From Epiperipatus broadwayi (Eukaryota; Onychophora; Udeonychophora; Euonychophora; Peripatidae), in assembly GCA_028023455.1 (NCBI GenBank), contig JAQFVV010006221.1:951001-1015000 (forward strand): 64,000 bases of DNA, written 5' to 3'. A program made the position numbers and the translations under genes. This document shows, piece by piece, positions 57,101 through 60,100 of this stretch (within the stretch, counting starts at the first letter, position 1; the number at the start of each line of letters is the position of its first letter). The notes beneath the pieces were generated by a model. It searched no databases, was not told the origin of the DNA, and saw only the letters and a program-made list of their open reading frames with translations.

Positions 57101-60100
57101 AGAATATGAACTACTTAATTTTACCGTATTAAAGAAGTATGTTAAATTATTCAACCAAAACCAGAGTGATTTAACTAAACAATTATCAGGTGATGACATT
57201 TGATCATCATCAGTAGTTGTCATCTATTGTTTGGCATTTTTTTAACATATAAATTCTAATACCTTAATGTGTAGAGCTATACCATAAAATCTAATAAGCT
57301 CTTCTAATTAGTTATGTATAAAAAAATAATTTAAATTATTTATTTAATATATTTTCTGCAGTACCATTAATCACAAAAGTAAAAATTTCATGATGCAAAA
57401 TTATGAATAAGAATTAATCAGTAGGAGGGAAAAAACAAATTAAAAATTAACAGCATTTAATAATAGTCAATTACACCTTTATAGTAAAAAGAAGGTTGCC
57501 TTGACAACGGATTGAGATTGTTGATTGTTATTGACATTGGTATTGTTTAAGTATGAACTGTTTTTGTGTATTTACATTAAAAATTATATATATATACAAT
57601 AGTTAAGTGAAGAAATATACAATATCTTTCTGAACAAAAATACAATGATAAAAAAATTCTAAAGAAAATGGAAATAGTAATAATAAAAAATAGAAACTTT
57701 TTTAATGATCAGTCTAGAATTTAATGTGTACATGCTTTTACAATAATTTTTAATTCTTTTAAAATTCATTTTAAAAATGAAATCATGTCATAGTTTTACC
57801 ATGATAGGTAAGACTTATAGTCTTAGATTTTTTCCACATGATCACTAGATTTGCTTTTAGTTTTGATAACTATTGGTTGTTGAATATAAGTTATCATGTA
57901 AATCTAATCTAACTCTACGCTCATTGATAATTTCAAATCTTTTAACATTAATATGTCAATAAATATATTGATGTAAAATTCTATAAATAATTTCAAACTA
58001 GTAACATTATTATGTATTTATATTCTATGCTTTTATTATGTTTTTTAATTATTTCATTTTATTTTTATTGTTACTGCCATTATATATAAATGATATACTT
58101 TGCGGGTTCATCAGTGTATGATTTTGATAATGGAATATATCGATGTTTCAGCTTGATTCCATAAACCATCAATTGGATGATGAATAAAATATTATAAAGA
58201 TGATTATAATATTCTATTCATCATCCAGTTGATAACTTGTGTAATTAAAACAGGTAAAACTCTCTATATGTATTGCCACTCAGTGCAAGCCAGAGTAATC
58301 AATGGATGCCAGAAGGCTTGTGCATAAAATTCCCATCTAGTGCCTACTCATCCCATATCCCCAGACTAGTTTCTGGTTTGTGGCTTTCATCAGTGAGGAG
58401 CATTGGATCTGAGAGCACTCCACCTAGATCTTGGCATCCATTGATTACTCTGGCTTGTACTGAGTGGCAATACGTTTAGAGAGTTTTGCCTGTTTTAATA
58501 ACAGTTAAGAGCAAGCATAAGAAATGGTGATCATGTGATGTTTATTGACTTGTGTAATCAAATTGAAATGTCGATATATTCATTATCAAAATCATATAAC
58601 CCATGAAAATCAAATGATCATATGTATATACACGTTTATGCGCATGTATATGTCATTTGAATTTTTATATTAACAAATTGTCAGGCTTAAGTGAATTTCA
58701 ACAAATATATAAATAAAATATTCATATGTTAAATTTTTTTTTTTGCATTTTTTTATCCTGTCAGAAAGTCACTAAATTTAAGCTAAGTGAAATAAATGCT
58801 AATATAATTATAGGTAAACAAAAGATAGCTTTTTCCCCCATGAGAATCAAAATACAAAAATAATGTGATAATCTTAAAAACTATCCAATAATAAATAAAT
58901 TGAATGAATACTAAATTCTTTATGGCCACTAAAAAAAAAAAAAAATGTCTTTAGAAGTATTGTTTATAAAGAATTTGTGACATGATATTATAAAACAAAA
59001 TGTAATACTAATTGTGATTTTAAAAAAAAGACACTAAAATTTTGATTTTTGGTGAAATCATCATTTTCTGTTTTTATATACATTTTTGGTATTTCTGAGA
59101 ATTAGTCAGTGTTGATTATTTGTCTACTAACATGATCATCACCATATGTGCATATATATGACATGACAATAGCTTCATTATGCATATGTATATATATATG
59201 AATTGGACTATCAAGAACTGCTTATGTCCAATGTAGGCAGGAATTACATTTAATGTATTTTTGCAAAAATATTAAACTATTTTTCATGACAAAAAACTTA
59301 AATATTTCCTGAGAGATGTTGGTTGATATTTGCCTTTCATTCCTTCCTTGTTCAAGATAGTTCATAGAAGCTTGTGAAATGTAGAAATTGAGTAAATCAA
59401 GTTATGTAACATTATCCTGATGTTCTTTAAAGCAGCATGAATTTAAGCCTTATCTTACAAATGAGTATCATATAGAATTAATGTTTGTACATGGACTGAA
59501 CCTGATTTTTCAAAATATTTGCTTAATCAGCAATATGAATTATAGTTGCGGATCAAGCAAATATTTTGAAAAATCAGGTTCAGTCCATATGCAAGTATTA
59601 ACTCTATATGATGTTCATTTGTAAGATAAGACTTAAATTCATGCTGCTTTAGAGAACATTAATAAATGCCCAAGAAAATACCACAATATGACTTTCCAAT
59701 CATAACAGTTTTACTACTATTAATAATTTTTATTAGTCATTCATTAAACTAGAGAGTATCCGTCGATGAATAATATTTCTGTATTGTGAAATGTGCATCT
59801 TGGGGATCAAAGATCTTTTTCATATATCTTTGGTCATATGTTTATGATTACATCCTTCCACAAGGTGTTAAAAATCAATAGAATTCAATTGCTACCTTGC
59901 GTGAGAGTGGTGTAGTGAAAATTACACTACAGAAATATTATTCATTACCATTTATGTTTTACAGTTGAAGGAAAGCAGCCTAACTGCTTAGACTTTTTTT
60001 TAAGCCTTCTTCAAACTAGTTTGGAAAGCTATATGATGATTGTTCAGTTTTATGACATCTTTCTAGTCATTTATTATTTAAACATTATGCCTGCTGTATA

